DNA of 52,999 bases from Rhizobium sp. SEMIA4064 (GTDB lineage: Bacteria; Pseudomonadota; Alphaproteobacteria; Rhizobiales; Rhizobiaceae), in NCBI RefSeq assembly GCF_003025035.1, contig NZ_PYJN01000011.1, forward strand, positions 1 to 52,999. The letters run 5' to 3'. The position numbers and the translations under genes were made by a program. Of this stretch, positions 43,489 to 51,748 are shown one piece after another; position 1 is the stretch's first letter; every line of letters starts with the position of its first letter. Under the pieces are notes generated by a model. It had not been told where the DNA came from. It was given only the letters and a program-made list of their open reading frames with translations, and did not search any database.

Positions 43489-44601
43489 TCAGCCGATTGC
43501 CTTCAACACCTTCGGCAGTGCTTCGGCTAGAAGGTTGAGATCGCGCTCGGGGCCGACGCTGATGCGAATGCAGCGATTGAGCGGCGCAACGCCCGGCATG
43601 CGGATGAAGACGCGGTGCTGGATCAACCCATCGACGATGGCACGCGCATAGGCGCCGTCGCGGCCGCAATCGACGGCGACGAAATTGGTGGCGGAGGCAA
43701 GCGGCAAAAGCCCGTTATTGCGGGCGATCGTGCCGATTTGCTCTCGTGCGGCATGGATTTTGCCGACGACTTCGGCGAGGTAGGCTTGGTCCTTCAGCGC
43801 CGCGAGCGCGGCCGCCGTTGCCAGCCGGTTCATGCCGAAATGATTGCGGATCTTGTCGAAAGCCAGCACCGTCTCCGGCAAGCCGATGGCATAGCCGACG
43901 CGCGCGCCAGCAAGGCCGTAAGCCTTGGAGAAGGTGCGGGTGCGCAGCACATTCGGCAGATCGATCAGTGCGGAAATATCGGGCAGGGAGCCGGCAGGGC
44001 CGGTTTCGCTATAGGCCTCGTCGAGGATGAGCAGGCAGCTTTCCGGCAGGGCGCGGGCGAAAGCGACGATCCTGTCGGCATCACACCAGCTTCCCATCGG
44101 ATTGTCGGGGTTGGCGAAATAGACGAGCGGCGCGTTTTCGCGCTTCACCGCCGCGAGCAGCCCATCGAGATCCTCGCGATCGTCGACATAGGGCACCGTG
44201 ACCAGCCGGCCGCCGAAGCCGGCCACATGGAAATTGAAGGTCGGATAGCCGCCGAGCGATGTGACGACGGGCGCTCCCGGCTCGACGACCATACGCACGA
44301 TGAGACCGAGCAGGCTGTCGATGCCTTCGCCGATGGCGATATTCGCAGGCTTGACGCCGAGATGCGCGGCGAGCGCTCCCTTCAGCGCGAAATTTTCCGG
44401 ATCGTTGTACTTCCAGATCTCGCCGGCCTGTTCGCGCATGGTCTCGAGAACCGAGGGGGCGGGGCCGAAGCCGTTTTCATTGGCGCCGATGCGTGCCTGG
44501 ACGATCAGGCCGCGCTGGCGTTCGAGGGCCTCCGGGCCAACGAAGGGCACGGTGGAGGGAAGGGCGCTGATCAGCGGGGTGAAGCGCGAAAAGGCGGACA
44601 T
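43489..44601 (-). CDS. Histidinol-phosphate aminotransferase-like enzyme (HisC-like)
   Basis: A 370-residue PLP-dependent aminotransferase, class I/II. It shows YNDPENFALKGALAAHLGVKPANIAIGEG (start of the cofactor domain), YFANPDNPMGSW, LLILDEAYSE and the Schiff-base lysine in TRTFSKAYGLAGARVGYAIG. The C-terminal RISVGPERDLNLL binds the substrate carboxylate. The family converts imidazole-acetol phosphate to histidinol phosphate, but rhizobia carry several paralogs acting on Phe/Tyr or other amino acids, and no his genes are near. ATG 44601 is preferred; the ribosome-binding site is weak. Confidence 0.88.
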   Translation of the reverse strand: MSAFSRFTPLISALPSTVPFVGPEALERQRGLIVQARIGANENGFGPAPSVLETMREQAGEIWKYNDPENFALKGALAAHLGVKPANIAIGEGIDSLLGLIVRMVVEPGAPVVTSLGGYPTFNFHVAGFGGRLVTVPYVDDREDLDGLLAAVKRENAPLVYFANPDNPMGSWCDADRIVAFARALPESCLLILDEAYSETGPAGSLPDISALIDLPNVLRTRTFSKAYGLAGARVGYAIGLPETVLAFDKIRNHFGMNRLATAAALAALKDQAYLAEVVGKIHAAREQIGTIARNNGLLPLASATNFVAVDCGRDGAYARAIVDGLIQHRVFIRMPGVAPLNRCIRISVGPERDLNLLAEALPKVLKAIG

Positions 44602-44691
44602 TCTGGCTTGTTTTCCGAACTCTGTTGCAAGGCGCAGCACAATAGGCGCTTGGCGAGCCGTTGCAAGGGCGGAAAAGCCTGATGCCGACGC

Positions 44692-45111
44692 CTATTGCCG
44701 CTTGCCTCGCGCCGCCATCGCTTCGACATTGCCGATCATGAAATCGGCGCGCACGACGCGTCTCAATGTTTCCGGCTCGATCAGGTTGATGAAGCGAACA
44801 TTGACGCGGTTGCCTACGCGGTTGATCTCCGCGCAGCCGATGCGATAGGCGAGGCCGAGGATGTTCAGATAATAGTGCGTCGGCAGGCCAACGGTCGTAC
44901 CGACGATGAAGCTGGCGCCGCCCTGTGAAATGTCGATGATCTCCGCACTACGGCTTGAGATGCCTGTCAGACATGGGCGTACGGCAATGATACGGGCTGG
45001 GCGCTGAACGAAGAACCGTTCCCACTTCCGTTCATAGACTTCGGATTTGACTTTCGCCAGATGCGTAGCGCGAAGCATTGTCATTCCCCGGTTGGAGGCT
45101 ACCGAATTCAT
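44692..45111 (-). CDS. PilZ-domain protein
   Basis: A 139-residue protein dominated by a PilZ fold (about 30-120). The arginine-rich entry is VQRPARIIAVRPCL, and the second signature is IIDISQGGASFIVGTTVGLP, close to the D/N-x-S-x-x-G pattern that binds cyclic di-GMP. It would be a cytosolic receptor affecting motility, polysaccharide or attachment. The RxxxR part is present only loosely, so ligand binding is not certain. The start may be ATG 45111 or one of two internal ATGs within 12 codons. A GANTC site lies at 45180-45184 upstream. Confidence 0.82.
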   Translation of the reverse strand: MNSVASNRGMTMLRATHLAKVKSEVYERKWERFFVQRPARIIAVRPCLTGISSRSAEIIDISQGGASFIVGTTVGLPTHYYLNILGLAYRIGCAEINRVGNRVNVRFINLIEPETLRRVVRADFMIGNVEAMAARGKRQ

Positions 45112-45310
45112 CTCGGTTACAGCATCAACCTTGCACGGAGATTTTGCCTAAGCGTCAACTGAGCCAATCGAATTTTAACGATTCGGCAGTTTTTCAGCCG
45201 GTTGGGCGGACTCGCATGCCCCATGGGTCGTTTTTTGAACCCTTCGCGCCATGAGACGTTCCCTTTTTGTCGGCGGTTTTCAGGCCGTCTCATCAAGCGT
45301 GAGGATAGGG

Positions 45311-45760
45311 ATGATGGTCGATATCAGAATTTCCCGAGGAACATGGGTTGTCGTTTGCGACGGCGCCAAGGCGCTGATCCTGAAGAGCTCGGATAGTGGC
45401 CCGCATCCGGATTTGCGAACGTGCGAAACCATGGAGCAGCCGCATGCACCCGATCGGGAGCTCGGCGCAGATAAACCGGGACGCACGCATCAGGCCGATG
45501 GGTTCGCAGGGAGTGCGGTGGAAGAAACGGAATGGCATGAGCAGGCGGCGGCCGAATTCCTAAAAAGCGTCGCGGCAAAGCTCGATGTGCTAGTGCAGCA
45601 GAAAGGCATCAGCCGCCTCATCCTCGTGGCGCCGCCGCGCGCACTCGGCGTCCTGCGGCCTCATCTCGGGGCTCATTCGCAGGCGGTTATCGTGGCCGAA
45701 GTCGCCAAGGACCTGACGAATTTTCCAATCGATCAGATCGAGCGCCATCTGGCCGCTTGA
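45311..45760 (+). CDS. Host attachment family protein
   Basis: A 149-residue soluble protein. Its start TWVVVCDGAKALILKSSDSG, the internal DKPGRTHQADGF (…GR.hq) and LILVAPPRALGVLRPHLGAH match the 'protein required for attachment to host cells' family known from Agrobacterium and rhizobia. It has no signal peptide, so any attachment role is probably indirect; the fold resembles release-factor eRF1 domain 1-like proteins. ATG 45311 follows GAGGATAGGG. Upstream codons in frame do not look coding. Confidence 0.85.
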   Translation: MMVDIRISRGTWVVVCDGAKALILKSSDSGPHPDLRTCETMEQPHAPDRELGADKPGRTHQADGFAGSAVEETEWHEQAAAEFLKSVAAKLDVLVQQKGISRLILVAPPRALGVLRPHLGAHSQAVIVAEVAKDLTNFPIDQIERHLAA

Positions 45761-45768
45761 AACGATGG

Positions 45769-45795
45769 CGAGGGACGAAATACAGCCGTCCCTCG
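45769..45795 (+). terminator. Hairpin after the host-attachment gene
   Basis: CGAGGGAC and GTCCCTCG form a perfect 8-bp stem with an 11-base loop, nine bases past the stop codon. No U-tract follows; terminator-like. Confidence 0.45.
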
Positions 45796-46020
45796 GTAAC
45801 CGCGCCTGAACGGCGCCGTCTCTCTAGCAATGCCTCATCTTGACAGCAGCATCCGCTTCGATCATACGAAAATCCGGTTCGAGGCGCCGGCCGCTCGCGG
45901 ATGAAAATCCATGGTGAAGCCCTCGCGAATATGGTCACAGCCATCTGGCGCATGCTGACTGGCGGTAATGCGAGCTCCGATCTGCAGTCGTAAACGCATG
46001 CCTTCCGAGAGGCTGACTCC

Positions 46021-46458
46021 GTGACGACGATCTATCCGTCCATCGATGAATTGAAAGCGCAGGCCAAACGTCTGCGCCAAGCCATGGCCGAGCGCGGTGG
46101 CGAAATGGCCCACAGCGCAGCCCTTGAATTGGTCGCCAAGCAATATGGGCTGCGCGACTGGAACACGCTATCGGCACTCGCCGCGAAACCGAACGCGGCG
46201 CCGACTGCGCCGGTCGCTGTCGGGGCAGCGGTGCGTGGCCGCTATCTGAACCAGCCCTTCACCGGTAAGGTACTGGCACTCTCCGAGCAGTCCGGCGGGC
46301 TTTACAGAATCACCATCCATTTCGACGCTCCGGTGGATGTCGTGACCTTCGAGAGCTTCTCGGCCTTCCGGCAGCGCATCAACGCCCAGATCGACGTCAA
46401 CGGCGTCTCGCCGCGGAAGACCTCGGACGGCGTGCCGCATCTGGTGCTGGACATCTAA
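46021..46458 (+). CDS. Glyoxalase-superfamily-related protein
   Basis: A 145-residue protein starting at GTG 46021 with GAGAGG eight bases upstream. The N-terminal half (IDELKAQAKRLRQAMAERG… SAALELVAKQYGLRDWNTL) is a helical motif seen at the ends of some VOC/glyoxalase-related proteins and small stand-alone proteins of alphaproteobacteria. The C-terminal half is a beta domain (VRGRYLNQPFTGKVLALSE … ITIHFDAPVDVVTFESF). No metal-binding set can be made out, and function is unknown. Confidence 0.7.
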   Translation: MTTIYPSIDELKAQAKRLRQAMAERGGEMAHSAALELVAKQYGLRDWNTLSALAAKPNAAPTAPVAVGAAVRGRYLNQPFTGKVLALSEQSGGLYRITIHFDAPVDVVTFESFSAFRQRINAQIDVNGVSPRKTSDGVPHLVLDI

Positions 46459-46525
46459 CAACCATCCTTTCATCAATCGATCGCGGCCGTCCTTTGGCGG
46501 CGCGCGATGCTGCGTGGATTTCGCT

Positions 46526-47893
46526 ATGACGAATCATTCCGAAAGCAACATGTTCCTGACCGGCTGGTTGCCGGGCGTCTTTGCCCGCACGGCCGCACCG
46601 ATCATCATGATCACAACCATCAACGGCCTGTTTGCCGTCGTCGATGCCTATTTCCTCGGCGTCTTTGTGGGCGCCGATGCACTCTCGGCGGTCAGCCTCA
46701 TTTTCCCAGCGCTCATGCTGCTGATCGCGTTGCAATCGCTGGTCTCCAACGGCATGGCGAGCATCCTGGCACGCCGTCTGGGGGCGGGAGATCGAACGGG
46801 GGCAAGGCAGGTTTTCAGCGCCGCCCATGGCCTGGCCCTGGCGGTGGTGATCCTGGTCAACGCGCTCTATTGGACGGTCGGGCGGCAGGTCATCACAACA
46901 GGGGCGGCTGGCAATGCCGCTGTTGCCGCCAATGCCGGCGCCTTCATGGGCATCATGGTCGGCTTTGCTCCGGTGAGTTTCCTGTTGTCGGTGCATATCG
47001 ACGCTCTGCGTTGCGAAGGCAAGATCGGCTTCATGACGTTGGTGACGCTTGCCTCGACCCTGCTCAATATCCTCGCCAATTGGCTGCTGATGGCGGTGAT
47101 GCACTGGGGCGTCATCGGCTCCGCCGCCGGTTCGATCGCGGCGCAATTTATTTGCCTGGCGGTCATTCTGCTCTACCGTTGGCGGCAGCCGGGTGCGCTT
47201 AGGCCGTCAACATCCTTTCCGGTTACCGAGTGGCGAGGGATCGCCGCCTTCGGTGCGCCGATGAGCCTCGGTTTCATCGGCATATCCCTGAGTTCTGCGG
47301 CAATCCTTTTCAACCTAGCGATCTGGCACCAGGGAGACTATGTCGCGACGGTGGGCGCTTACGGAATCATCACCCGGGTGATGACCTTCGCCTATCTGCC
47401 GCTCCTCGGTCTCAGCATCGCACTACAGACGATATCCGGTCACAATCACGGCGCCGGGCTCTCCACCCGCGTCGGGCGGAGCCTGCAGATCGCCATGGTG
47501 TCGGCGCTGATCTATTGCAGCGTGGTGGAACTGGCTGTCGAAATGCTGGCGGGCAGGCTTGGCAGTATTTTCGTCGGGGATTCCGTCATTGTTGCGGAGG
47601 TGGGGCGTATATTGCCCTGGACGGTCGGCGCCTATTTCCTCTTCGGGCAGATGATCGTGCTGTCGTCCTATTTCCAGTCGATTGGCGATGCGAAGCGCGG
47701 CGCGATCTTCGGCCTGGCGCGACCCTATCTCTTCACCCTGCCGCTGACATTCCTGCTGCCCTTCGTGTTCGGCGAAACAGGAATCTGGATGGTGCCGGTC
47801 TTTGCCGAAACGGGAATGCTTCTGCTCGCCTGGTTGGTGTTGTCGCGCAATGCCAGGGACCGCGGGTGGCGATACGGTCTGCTACCGGCATAA
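46526..47893 (+). CDS. MATE-family efflux transporter
   Basis: A 455-residue inner-membrane exporter with 12 predicted helices in two six-helix halves (about 10-225 and 235-450), as in NorM/DinF-type MATE proteins. The first half opens with APIIMITTINGLFAVVDAYFLGVFVGADAL, the usual 'D.yflG..G..al' signature. Such carriers exchange Na+ or H+ for cationic drugs or metabolites. ATG 46526 is preferred over GTG 46514; neither has a strong ribosome-binding site. It is followed by a strong hairpin. Confidence 0.9.
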   Translation: MTNHSESNMFLTGWLPGVFARTAAPIIMITTINGLFAVVDAYFLGVFVGADALSAVSLIFPALMLLIALQSLVSNGMASILARRLGAGDRTGARQVFSAAHGLALAVVILVNALYWTVGRQVITTGAAGNAAVAANAGAFMGIMVGFAPVSFLLSVHIDALRCEGKIGFMTLVTLASTLLNILANWLLMAVMHWGVIGSAAGSIAAQFICLAVILLYRWRQPGALRPSTSFPVTEWRGIAAFGAPMSLGFIGISLSSAAILFNLAIWHQGDYVATVGAYGIITRVMTFAYLPLLGLSIALQTISGHNHGAGLSTRVGRSLQIAMVSALIYCSVVELAVEMLAGRLGSIFVGDSVIVAEVGRILPWTVGAYFLFGQMIVLSSYFQSIGDAKRGAIFGLARPYLFTLPLTFLLPFVFGETGIWMVPVFAETGMLLLAWLVLSRNARDRGWRYGLLPA

Positions 47894-47899
47894 AATTGA

Positions 47900-47926
47900 A
47901 AGGCCGCGCCATCGAGGCGCGGCCTT
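47900..47926. terminator. Bidirectional terminator between MATE gene and iolB
   Basis: AAGGCCGCGCC and GGCGCGGCCTT form a perfect 11-bp stem with a 5-base loop between convergent genes. It would end both the MATE transcript and the iol operon. Confidence 0.75.
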
Positions 47927-47943
47927 GCCATGCTCTTGGGAGT

Positions 47944-48741
47944 TTATGCCTTGAGAAGCCACTCATGTTCCGGCGCGTTGTGGAATTTCCAGACGCGCTT
48001 CGGACCGGCCATGACGTTGAGATAATAGAGGTCGTAGCCATGGCAGGCGGCGCAAGGATGATAGCCCTTCGGCACCAGCGTCACATCGCCATCCTCCAGC
48101 GCCATGACCTCATCCAGCGAGCGATCATCGGTATAGACCCGCTGGAAGCCGAAGCCCTGCGGCGGGTTGAGGCGGTGATAATAGGTCTCCTCGAGGAAGC
48201 TTTCGTTCGGCAAATTGTCCTGATCGTGCTTGTGCGGTGGATAGGACGAGGTATGGCCGCCCGGCGTGATGACTTCGACAACCAGCAGCGAATGCGCCGC
48301 GCCGTCATCCTCCGGCATGATGTTGTTGACATAGCGGACATTGGTGCCCTTGCCGCGCGTCAGCGCCGGGTGGGTGCCCGGCGGAATGGCGCGAGCCTCA
48401 TAGGAGCCGCCGCCCGGCGCCGAGCAGACGGCGAGCTCGAGGTCGGTCTCGGCGACGACGGACCAGTTGGAGCCGGCCGGAATATAAAGCGCGTGGGGCG
48501 CGCCTTCGAAGGGGTTCATGCGACCGCCGAGCGAACCGAAATCCTTCGCGCCTGCCTTGGCGCTCGCCTTGCCGCTGACCCAGACGAGGCAGACCTCGCG
48601 ATCGCCCGTCTCAGCCGAAGCCGTTTCGCCGGGCTTCAGCCGGTAAAGGTCGAAGCCGACATAGGTCCAGCCGGCATTTTCGGGCGTGACATGGGTGACA
48701 CGACCATGGGAGCCATCAGGTTTGACCTTGAGATTTGGCAT
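47944..48741 (-). CDS. iolB: 5-deoxy-glucuronate isomerase
   Basis: IolB converts 5-deoxy-D-glucuronate to 2-deoxy-5-keto-gluconate in the myo-inositol pathway. The 265-residue bicupin shows the metal-binding segments SSYPPHKHDQDNLPNESFLE (two His and a Glu) and the late GYHPCAACHGYDLYYLNVMAG. ATG 48741 follows GGAAGAAC; a 14-codon upstream extension is unlike the family. It is the last gene of the leftward iolC-iolD-iolE-iolB operon. Confidence 0.96.
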   Translation of the reverse strand: MPNLKVKPDGSHGRVTHVTPENAGWTYVGFDLYRLKPGETASAETGDREVCLVWVSGKASAKAGAKDFGSLGGRMNPFEGAPHALYIPAGSNWSVVAETDLELAVCSAPGGGSYEARAIPPGTHPALTRGKGTNVRYVNNIMPEDDGAAHSLLVVEVITPGGHTSSYPPHKHDQDNLPNESFLEETYYHRLNPPQGFGFQRVYTDDRSLDEVMALEDGDVTLVPKGYHPCAACHGYDLYYLNVMAGPKRVWKFHNAPEHEWLLKA

Positions 48742-48824
48742 GGGTGTTCTTCCTCTATTGTCTGGGAAAACGCTCCTCGCCAACCATCCAACAGGGGAAG
48801 TTAACGAGGGCTGCTTGTTTTCCG

Positions 48825-49742
48825 TTACCCCTTGGGAAAACCTTCGGTTTCCACCGTATAACCGGCTGCCGTCATGATGCGCATCAATTCGGCATGGCCG
48901 ATCTCGGCCATTTTCTGCGGCGGAGCCTTGCGCGGGTCCTGCTCGGCTTCGACGACGAACCAGCCTTCATAGCCGTGATCCGCAAAACGCTGGACGATGG
49001 CGCCGAAATCGAGCGAACCGTCGCCCGGCACTGTGAACGCGCCGAGCGCCACCGCGTCGAGGAAGGACTGCCGGCTGCGATCCAGTCCATCGACGATAGA
49101 CTTGCGGATATCCTTGACGTGAACGTGGTTGATGCGGGCGTGGTGGTTGTCGATGGCGCGCAGCACGTCGCCGCCGGCAAAGGCCAGGTGGCCGGCATCG
49201 AGCAGAAGCGGAATGCCTTCGCCGGAATTGCGCATGAAGGCATCGAGTTCCGGCTCGGTTTCGACGACGGCCGCCATGTGATGGTGATAGGAGAGCGGCA
49301 TGCCCTGCTCGGCGCACCATTCGCCGAACTCGGTGAGGCGGCGGGCATAGGCCTTCATCTCGTCGTCCGAAAGACGTGGCTTGGTGGCGAGCGGCTTGGA
49401 GCGATCGCCCTGGATGGAGCGGCCGACTTCGCCATAGACGATGCAAGGCGCGTTGACCGCCTTGAACAGCTCGATCATCGGAGCGATGCGATCCTTGTTT
49501 GCGGCAAGCTCCTCATTGACCAGCGTACCCGAGAACCAGCCGCCGCAAAGCGTCACGTCAGCGGCGCGCAGGATGGGCAGCATCTCATCGGGATTGCTGG
49601 GGAAGCGCCGGCCCTGTTCCATGCCGGTAAAGCCCGCGCCGCGGGATTGCCGCAGGCATTCTTCGAGAGATACGTCGTCGCTGAGCTCCGGAAGATCGTC
49701 GTTCCACCAGGCGATGGGCGACATGCCGAGTTTGGCCTTCAT
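48825..49742 (-). CDS. iolE: Myo-inosose-2 dehydratase
   Basis: IolE removes water from 2-keto-myo-inositol to give 3D-trihydroxycyclohexane-dione. The 305-residue TIM-barrel (xylose isomerase-like family) has SPIAWWNDDLPELSDD at the start, LSYHHHMAAVVETEPELD, the metal ligands in LLLDAGHLAFAGGD and HVHVKDIR, and WFVVEAEQDP near the end. ATG 49742 follows AAGGAG. A hairpin lies between it and iolD. Confidence 0.96.
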   Translation of the reverse strand: MKAKLGMSPIAWWNDDLPELSDDVSLEECLRQSRGAGFTGMEQGRRFPSNPDEMLPILRAADVTLCGGWFSGTLVNEELAANKDRIAPMIELFKAVNAPCIVYGEVGRSIQGDRSKPLATKPRLSDDEMKAYARRLTEFGEWCAEQGMPLSYHHHMAAVVETEPELDAFMRNSGEGIPLLLDAGHLAFAGGDVLRAIDNHHARINHVHVKDIRKSIVDGLDRSRQSFLDAVALGAFTVPGDGSLDFGAIVQRFADHGYEGWFVVEAEQDPRKAPPQKMAEIGHAELMRIMTAAGYTVETEGFPKG

Positions 49743-49766
49743 CAATAGTCTCCTTAAAAGCAGTGT

Positions 49767-49790
49767 TGGAGGAGCGGGACAGCTCCTCCA
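49767..49790 (-). repeat. Stem-loop between iolD and iolE
   Basis: TGGAGGAGC (49767-49775) and GCTCCTCCA (49782-49790) form a perfect 9-bp stem with a GGGACA loop in the 67-bp gap. It could set the relative amounts of iolD and iolE mRNA by blocking 3' exonucleases. Confidence 0.6.
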
Positions 49791-49809
49791 GAAAGATGAC
49801 GGAAATTGA

Positions 49810-51660
49810 TCAGCCGATACGCTGGGAGGCGCGGGCTTTTTCATAACCCGCACGGGCCTGGTTGACCTCGGCGCGCGGGCTGACCTCGGGAACGGCGACG
49901 TCCCACCAATGCCCGCCTTCGTCTGTCGTGATCAGCGGATCGGTGTCGATGACGATGACCGAGGTGCGGTCGTTCTTTTTCGAGGCTTCGATCGCCTGTT
50001 CGAGCTCGGCGATGGAGGCGACCTTGACAGCAACGGCGCCCATGCTCTCGGCATGCGCCCGGAAATCGATCTCCGGCATGATCTCGTGACGCGAATCCTT
50101 GAGCAGATTGTTGAAGTTCGCGCCGCCGGTCGCCATCTGCAGCCGGTTGATGCAGCCGTAGCCTCTGTTGTCGAGAAGGACGATCGTGAGCTTCAGGCCG
50201 AGCATGACCGAAGTCGCCAGCTCCGAATTCAGCATCATGTAGGAGCCGTCGCCGACCATGACGACGACTTCCTTGTCCGGGCGTGCCATCTTGGCACCAA
50301 GGCCGCCGGCGATCTCATAGCCCATGCAGGAGAAGCCGTATTCCATATGATAGCTGCCGGGTGCGGTCGCTGGCCACAGTTTGTGCAGCTCGCCCGGCAG
50401 GCCGCCGGCCGCGCAGAGCACAATGCTTTTCTCGCCGCCGAGCGTGCGGGTGACGGCGCCGATCACCTGGGCGTCGGAGGGCAGGGCGGTATTCGTCGTC
50501 GCCATCGCCTTGGCGGCTGCCTCCAGCCAGATCTTCTTTTCCCGTGTTGCCTTCTCGACAAGAGCCGCCGGAGCTTTCCAGCCAGAGAGGCCGGCAGATA
50601 GGGCCTTCAGCCCTTCGCGCGCATCTGTCACCAAGGGGTGACCATTGTGCTTCAGCGCGTCGTAGGCCGCAATGTTGAGGCCGACCATGGTCAGTTTTTC
50701 GTTCTTGAACAGCGCCCAGGAACCGGTGGTGAAATCCTGGCAGCGGGTGCCGACAGCGATCACCAGATCGGTTTCTTCGGCAATCGCGTTTGCAGCCGAA
50801 GTACCGGTGACGCCGACCGAGCCGAGCGCCAGCGGATGCGTTTCGTCGATCGCCGATTTACCCGCCTGTGTCACGACGACGGGAATGGCATGTGCTTCCG
50901 CGAAAGCAGCAAGCTCCTTCGTCGCCTGGGAATAAAGTACGCCGCCGCCGGCGACGATCACGGGCTTTTCGGATCTGCGGATCAGTGCGATCGCGTTTGC
51001 CAGCTCGTCCGCATCCGGCTGCGGGCGGCGCGGCGTCCAGATGCGTTCCTCAAAGAAGCTCTCCGGATAGTCGAAGGCCTCGGCCTGTACATCCTGGCAA
51101 AGCGACAATGTCACCGGACCACAATCGAATGGATCGGTCAGAACCTGCATGGCGCGCTTCAGCGCCGTGATGATCTGCTCGGGCCGGGTGATGCGATCGA
51201 AATAGCGCGAAACCGGACGGAAGGCATCGTTGGCCGACACCGTACCGTCGCCAAAATCCTCGATCTGCTGCAGCACGGGGTCGGGCGCGCGGTTGGCGAA
51301 GACATCGCCGGGCAGGAACAGCACGGGGATGCGGTTGACATGGGCGACGCCGGCAGCGGTCACCATATTCAGCGCGCCGGGACCGATCGATGTCGTGCAG
51401 GCCATGAAGCGCTGACGGAAACTCGTCTTCGCATAAGCAATAGCCGCATGCGCCATGCCCTGCTCGTTATGGGCGCGGTAGGTCGGCAATTCGTCGCGCA
51501 CCTGATAGAGCGCTTCCCCCACGCCGGCGACATTGCCATGGCCGAAGATCGCCCAGACGCCACCGAAGATCGGCTGCTTCTGGCCATCGATCACCGTCAT
51601 CTGCTTTTTGAGGAAATGCGCGACGGCCTGCGCCATCGTCAATCGGATCGTCTTGCCCAT
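49810..51660 (-). CDS. iolD: 3D-(3,5/4)-trihydroxycyclohexane-1,2-dione hydrolase
   Basis: IolD is a thiamine-diphosphate enzyme that opens the inositol ring to 5-deoxy-glucuronate. The 616-residue protein has the three-domain acetolactate-synthase plan: an N-terminal PYR domain with the catalytic-type glutamate in RAHNEQGMAHAAIAYAK, a central domain, and a C-terminal ThDP domain with MVGDGSYMMLNSELATSVML…LLDNRGYGCIN (GDG-x~25-N motif). Length is as expected. It lies between iolC and iolE and is separated from iolC by a palindromic repeat. Confidence 0.97.
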   Translation of the reverse strand: MGKTIRLTMAQAVAHFLKKQMTVIDGQKQPIFGGVWAIFGHGNVAGVGEALYQVRDELPTYRAHNEQGMAHAAIAYAKTSFRQRFMACTTSIGPGALNMVTAAGVAHVNRIPVLFLPGDVFANRAPDPVLQQIEDFGDGTVSANDAFRPVSRYFDRITRPEQIITALKRAMQVLTDPFDCGPVTLSLCQDVQAEAFDYPESFFEERIWTPRRPQPDADELANAIALIRRSEKPVIVAGGGVLYSQATKELAAFAEAHAIPVVVTQAGKSAIDETHPLALGSVGVTGTSAANAIAEETDLVIAVGTRCQDFTTGSWALFKNEKLTMVGLNIAAYDALKHNGHPLVTDAREGLKALSAGLSGWKAPAALVEKATREKKIWLEAAAKAMATTNTALPSDAQVIGAVTRTLGGEKSIVLCAAGGLPGELHKLWPATAPGSYHMEYGFSCMGYEIAGGLGAKMARPDKEVVVMVGDGSYMMLNSELATSVMLGLKLTIVLLDNRGYGCINRLQMATGGANFNNLLKDSRHEIMPEIDFRAHAESMGAVAVKVASIAELEQAIEASKKNDRTSVIVIDTDPLITTDEGGHWWDVAVPEVSPRAEVNQARAGYEKARASQRIG

Positions 51661-51695
51661 GGGGCGCCTCCCAAATGCATTTTAGTCCATTGTTT

Positions 51696-51745
51696 GCGCA
51701 TCGCTTGACCCCGAAAAGCGGTATCCGCCTTTCGGAGCGATGCGC
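51696..51745. repeat. Palindromic intergenic repeat between iolC and iolD
   Basis: GCGCATCGCT (51696-51705) pairs exactly with AGCGATGCGC (51736-51745). Inside, CCGAAAAGCGG pairs with CCGCCTTTCGG with one mismatch, around a three-base loop. The layout matches a scattered rhizobial palindrome type. In the mRNA it gives a double stem within the operon. Confidence 0.7.
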
Positions 51746-51748
51746 CAG

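Noticed and set aside
47230..48804. 524-codon plus-strand frame running from the MATE gene through iolB
   Set aside because: It crosses a strong terminator and two real genes in the wrong frame and strand.
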